Source: Cytophagales bacterium | Lineage (GTDB): Bacteria; Bacteroidota; Bacteroidia; Cytophagales; ES-bin-26 | Direction of reading: 5' to 3' | Assembly (NCBI GenBank): GCA_014379925.1 | Contig: JACMKY010000290.1 | Location: 1 to 6,801, forward strand | Length of the DNA stretch: 6,801 nt | Part shown: in pieces, positions 4,992 through 6,801 of the stretch | How the letters are laid out: the number at the start of each line of letters is the position of its first letter | How positions within the stretch are numbered: the stretch's first letter is position 1 | The notes under the pieces: generated by a model | The model's input: the letters and a program-made list of their open reading frames with translations, nothing else | Databases searched by the model: none | Told to the model about the DNA's origin: nothing | Translations under genes and position numbers: made by a program

Positions 4992-4999
4992 CAAAGATA
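4992..4999 (-). promoter_or_regulatory. Probable Bacteroidota -7 element of hemE (leaderless transcript)
   Basis: The minus strand reads TATCTTTG followed by CGGCC and the hemE ATG. TAnnTTTG is the -7 consensus for the Bacteroidota housekeeping sigma factor, and transcription would begin at or within a few bases of the start codon. That would leave almost no 5' leader, which agrees with the absence of a ribosome binding site. No clear TTTG -33 element is seen at the usual 19-21 nt spacing, so the assignment is tentative. Confidence 0.45.
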
Positions 5000-5080
5000 G
5001 GACAAATGCGGACCGATTCGCGTTGGCGCCCGCAAACGCTGGTTGGCCACGCCCGTTCTGCTTAACCCAATCAATTTGAA

Positions 5081-5141
5081 TGAATACCCGTAGTCATGGT
5101 GAGCGAAGCGGTCCGCCGCTGCGGTCGAACCACCGTATTCA
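5081..5141. repeat. Imperfect palindromic repeat in the hemE/oxidoreductase intergenic region
   Basis: TGAATAC (5081-5087) pairs with GTATTCA (5135-5141). Inside, GCGG-TCCG-CCGC (5108-5119) forms a tight hairpin. The words ATGGTGAGCGAAGC and GGTCGAACCACC around it resemble the GGTGAGCxxxTCGAACCA palindromes scattered between genes in Bacteroidota genomes; that similarity is from memory. A tandem GGTTGCGC pair follows at 5168-5183. Lying between two divergent genes, it is not placed where a terminator would be expected. Confidence 0.45.
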
Positions 5142-5258
5142 GCCAATGAAGGATTCCCGCCGTTGGGGGTTGCGCGGTTGCGCGAGTAGAAGCAAACTTG
5201 TTTCTCTCGAAAGTTTTTTCCATTTTCACCAATCATTCAACATCGTTCATCCCCAACC

Positions 5259-6704
5259 ATGAAAGACGCCCCCAACCCGGCCCAACCAACGCCTCTGCCG
5301 CATTCCCCGAGCAACTCCCCGCGCAACTCCCGCCGGTCCTTCCTGAGAAAGCTGGGCGCCTCGGCCGCCGTGGCCGCGGCCGTGCCGAGTGCGCTGGCCT
5401 CGGCCCGTACGCACGCCGAATACCTGCCACTGGTGAAAAAGCAGCCATTTGCCGCCAACGACCGCATCCGGATCGCCCTCATCGGCACGGGCGGCATGGG
5501 CATCGGCGACGCCCAAACCGCCCTGATGGTGGAAGGCGTGGAGATTGTGGCCGCCTGCGATCTCTACGACGGCCGCCTGACCCGCGCCAAGGAACTCTGG
5601 GGCAAGGACCTGTTCACCACCAAGGATTACCGCCAGATTCTGGAACGCCCCGACGTGGACGCGGTCATCAACGCCACCACCGACCACTGGCACGAGAAAA
5701 TCTCCACCGATGCGCTGCGGAAGGGTAAACACGTGTACTGCGAGAAGCCGATGGTGCAGAAAGTGGACGAGGGCCACCAGCTGATCAAGGTGCAGAAGGA
5801 AACCGGCAAAACCTTCCAGGTGGGCAGCCAGTTCGTGAGTTCCATCATCCACGCCAAGGCCAAGGAACTGATCAAGGCCGGCGACATCGGCGAAATCAAC
5901 TTCGCCGAAGCCCAGTTCGACCGCCACAACGCGATGGGGGCCTGGCAGTACTCGATCCCGCTCGACGCCTCCCCGCAAACCGTGGACTGGGATACCTACC
6001 TGGGTAACGCCCCCAAACGCCCCTGGGATCCGTTGCGCTTTTTCCGCTGGCGCAACTACCAGGACTACGGCACGGGCGTGTCGGGCGACTTGTACGTGCA
6101 CCTGCTTTCGATGCTCCACTTCGTGACCGACTCCAAGGGTCCCAACCGCGTGATGGCCACCGGCGGCCTGCGCCACTGGAAGGACGGCCGCGACGTGCCC
6201 GATCTCCACCTGGGCCTGTTCGACTACCCCAAAACCGACGCCCACCCCGAATTCAACCTGGCCCTGCGCGCCAACTTCGTCAGCGGCGGCACGGCCAACT
6301 ACCAATTCCGCATCGTGGGTTCGGAAGGCGACGTGACCATCGGTTGGGACAGCCTGACCGTGCGGCGCACGCCCTTCGCCAAAGCCCCCGGCCTCTCGAT
6401 TGATTCCTTTCCGCTGGCGATGCAGGAGGCCTACAAGCAGGAGTACTACCTCAAATACCCGGTACGTCCGACGATGGAAGGCCCCACGGAATTCGTCTAC
6501 AAAACGCCCAAGGACTACAAGGGCGACCGCTACGAACACTTCGTCAACTTTTTCGATTCGGTGCGAAACGGCAAGCCTTCGGTGGAAGACGCCACGTTCG
6601 GTCTCCGCGCCTGCGGCCCCACCCAGGCCGGAAACCTGAGCTACTTCGGCAGGAAAATCGTGGGCTGGGATCCGGAAAAGATGCGGATCGCCGAGAAGGC
6701 GTGA
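5259..6704 (+). CDS. Tat-exported Gfo/Idh/MocA-family oxidoreductase
   Basis: This is a complete 481-residue NAD(P)-dependent sugar or polyol dehydrogenase-type protein. A twin-arginine signal (RRSFLRKLGAS, R25-R26, then an Ala-rich hydrophobic stretch to about residue 48) predicts folded export to the periplasm, a common form in Bacteroidota and Planctomycetes. The Rossmann fold follows with RIALIGTGGMG (71-81), an acidic strand end AACDLYD (98-104), VDAVINATTDHWH (133-145) and the hallmark EKP (162-164). The C-terminal substrate domain includes WDTYLGNAPKRPWDP, the large-subfamily block RWRNYQDYGTGVSGDLYVHLLSMLHF (264-288) with the probable active-site histidine H281, and DRYEHFVNFFDSVRNGKP. 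The length matches these extended members. The ATG at 5259 is chosen because it begins the Tat n-region; no Shine-Dalgarno precedes it. The substrate is unknown; glycan or sugar-derivative catabolism is plausible. No neighbouring gene in the window defines its pathway. Confidence 0.93.
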   Translation: MKDAPNPAQPTPLPHSPSNSPRNSRRSFLRKLGASAAVAAAVPSALASARTHAEYLPLVKKQPFAANDRIRIALIGTGGMGIGDAQTALMVEGVEIVAACDLYDGRLTRAKELWGKDLFTTKDYRQILERPDVDAVINATTDHWHEKISTDALRKGKHVYCEKPMVQKVDEGHQLIKVQKETGKTFQVGSQFVSSIIHAKAKELIKAGDIGEINFAEAQFDRHNAMGAWQYSIPLDASPQTVDWDTYLGNAPKRPWDPLRFFRWRNYQDYGTGVSGDLYVHLLSMLHFVTDSKGPNRVMATGGLRHWKDGRDVPDLHLGLFDYPKTDAHPEFNLALRANFVSGGTANYQFRIVGSEGDVTIGWDSLTVRRTPFAKAPGLSIDSFPLAMQEAYKQEYYLKYPVRPTMEGPTEFVYKTPKDYKGDRYEHFVNFFDSVRNGKPSVEDATFGLRACGPTQAGNLSYFGRKIVGWDPEKMRIAEKA

Positions 6705-6709
6705 GCGTG

Positions 6710-6801
6710 TTAATGGCGAATGATTAATGGCGAATGATTGATCAGTTAGATTGCCTTCACCGAATCGGGTAGATGAGCTTTGCGTCATTCGTCATTCATC
6801 A
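6710..6801. repeat. Tandem and inverted TTAATGGCGAATGA / CATTCGTCATTC repeats after the oxidoreductase
   Basis: TTAATGGCGAATGA occurs twice in perfect tandem (6710-6723 and 6724-6737), directly after the oxidoreductase stop. The last 17 bases of the window (6785-6801, TCATTCGTCATTCATCA) match the reverse complement of this repeat with two differences. The two sides could pair into a long stem-loop of about 47 nt loop, possibly acting in transcription termination. The array probably continues past the window edge. Similar TTCG-rich words occur at 3856-3930. Confidence 0.6.

Noticed and set aside
3856..5079. Long plus-strand frame continuing from the dioxygenase start to 5079 (456 codons in total)
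   Set aside because: Beyond 3855 it is repeat sequence and then the exact antisense of hemE, whose motifs and catalytic residues are complete. The long frame is an effect of high GC.
4676..5236. Minus-strand frame overlapping the hemE start (186 codons)
   Set aside because: It reads hemE in a wrong frame for most of its length, and the upstream part matches no family.
5247..6788. 513-codon minus-strand frame opposite the oxidoreductase
   Set aside because: It is rich in Val/Gly/His/Ala, has no family motifs, and mirrors the well-supported Gfo/Idh/MocA gene.

Overview
The window looks like chromosomal DNA of a Bacteroidota bacterium, most likely a Cytophagales (Spirosoma/Larkinella-like) genome. 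Supports are the TATCTTTG element (TAnnTTTG type) just before hemE, the lack of Shine-Dalgarno sequences, the YceI/pirin/dioxygenase gene set, a Tat-exported Gfo/Idh/MocA oxidoreductase, and short TTCGACATTC/CATTCGTCATTC intergenic repeats. The genus is inference. Two intact, GC-rich housekeeping or metabolic genes fill the right half. The left half is a mosaic of broken genes, insertion-sequence debris and palindromic repeats.

Left part (1-2370): the 3' end of an HxlR-type regulator (2-292), a foldable intergenic stretch (305-410), a 238-bp element bounded by 39-bp inverted repeats (461-698), a minus-strand scrap resembling a CBM9 carbohydrate-binding domain (725-913), unexplained sequence, and a minus-strand IS5/IS427-type transposase remnant (about 1205-1858). 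The transposase lacks its C-terminus and is split twice by the same kind of 28-29 nt double-hairpin repeat. An AT-rich non-coding stretch (1859-2290) follows, ending in an orphan rho-independent terminator (2291-2321).

Middle part (2370-3930): a YceI-family pseudogene (N-terminus lost, one-base frameshift), an intact pirin-family gene, and 12 nt later the first 21 or so codons of a ring-cleaving dioxygenase fused in frame to the nucleophile-elbow segment of an alpha/beta hydrolase. With the HxlR regulator, these resemble a quinone/electrophile-detoxification cluster (mhq-like) that has decayed around a surviving pirin gene.

Right part (3937-6801): hemE (uroporphyrinogen III decarboxylase, minus strand) with a probable leaderless promoter, an intergenic hairpin repeat, then a complete Tat-exported Gfo/Idh/MocA oxidoreductase on the plus strand and a terminal repeat cluster that may form a terminator. 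hemE and the oxidoreductase are divergent and need not be functionally linked. I see no new multi-gene system. The most interesting signals are the small palindromic repeats inside the transposase, the 39-bp inverted-repeat element, and the footprint of operon decay.
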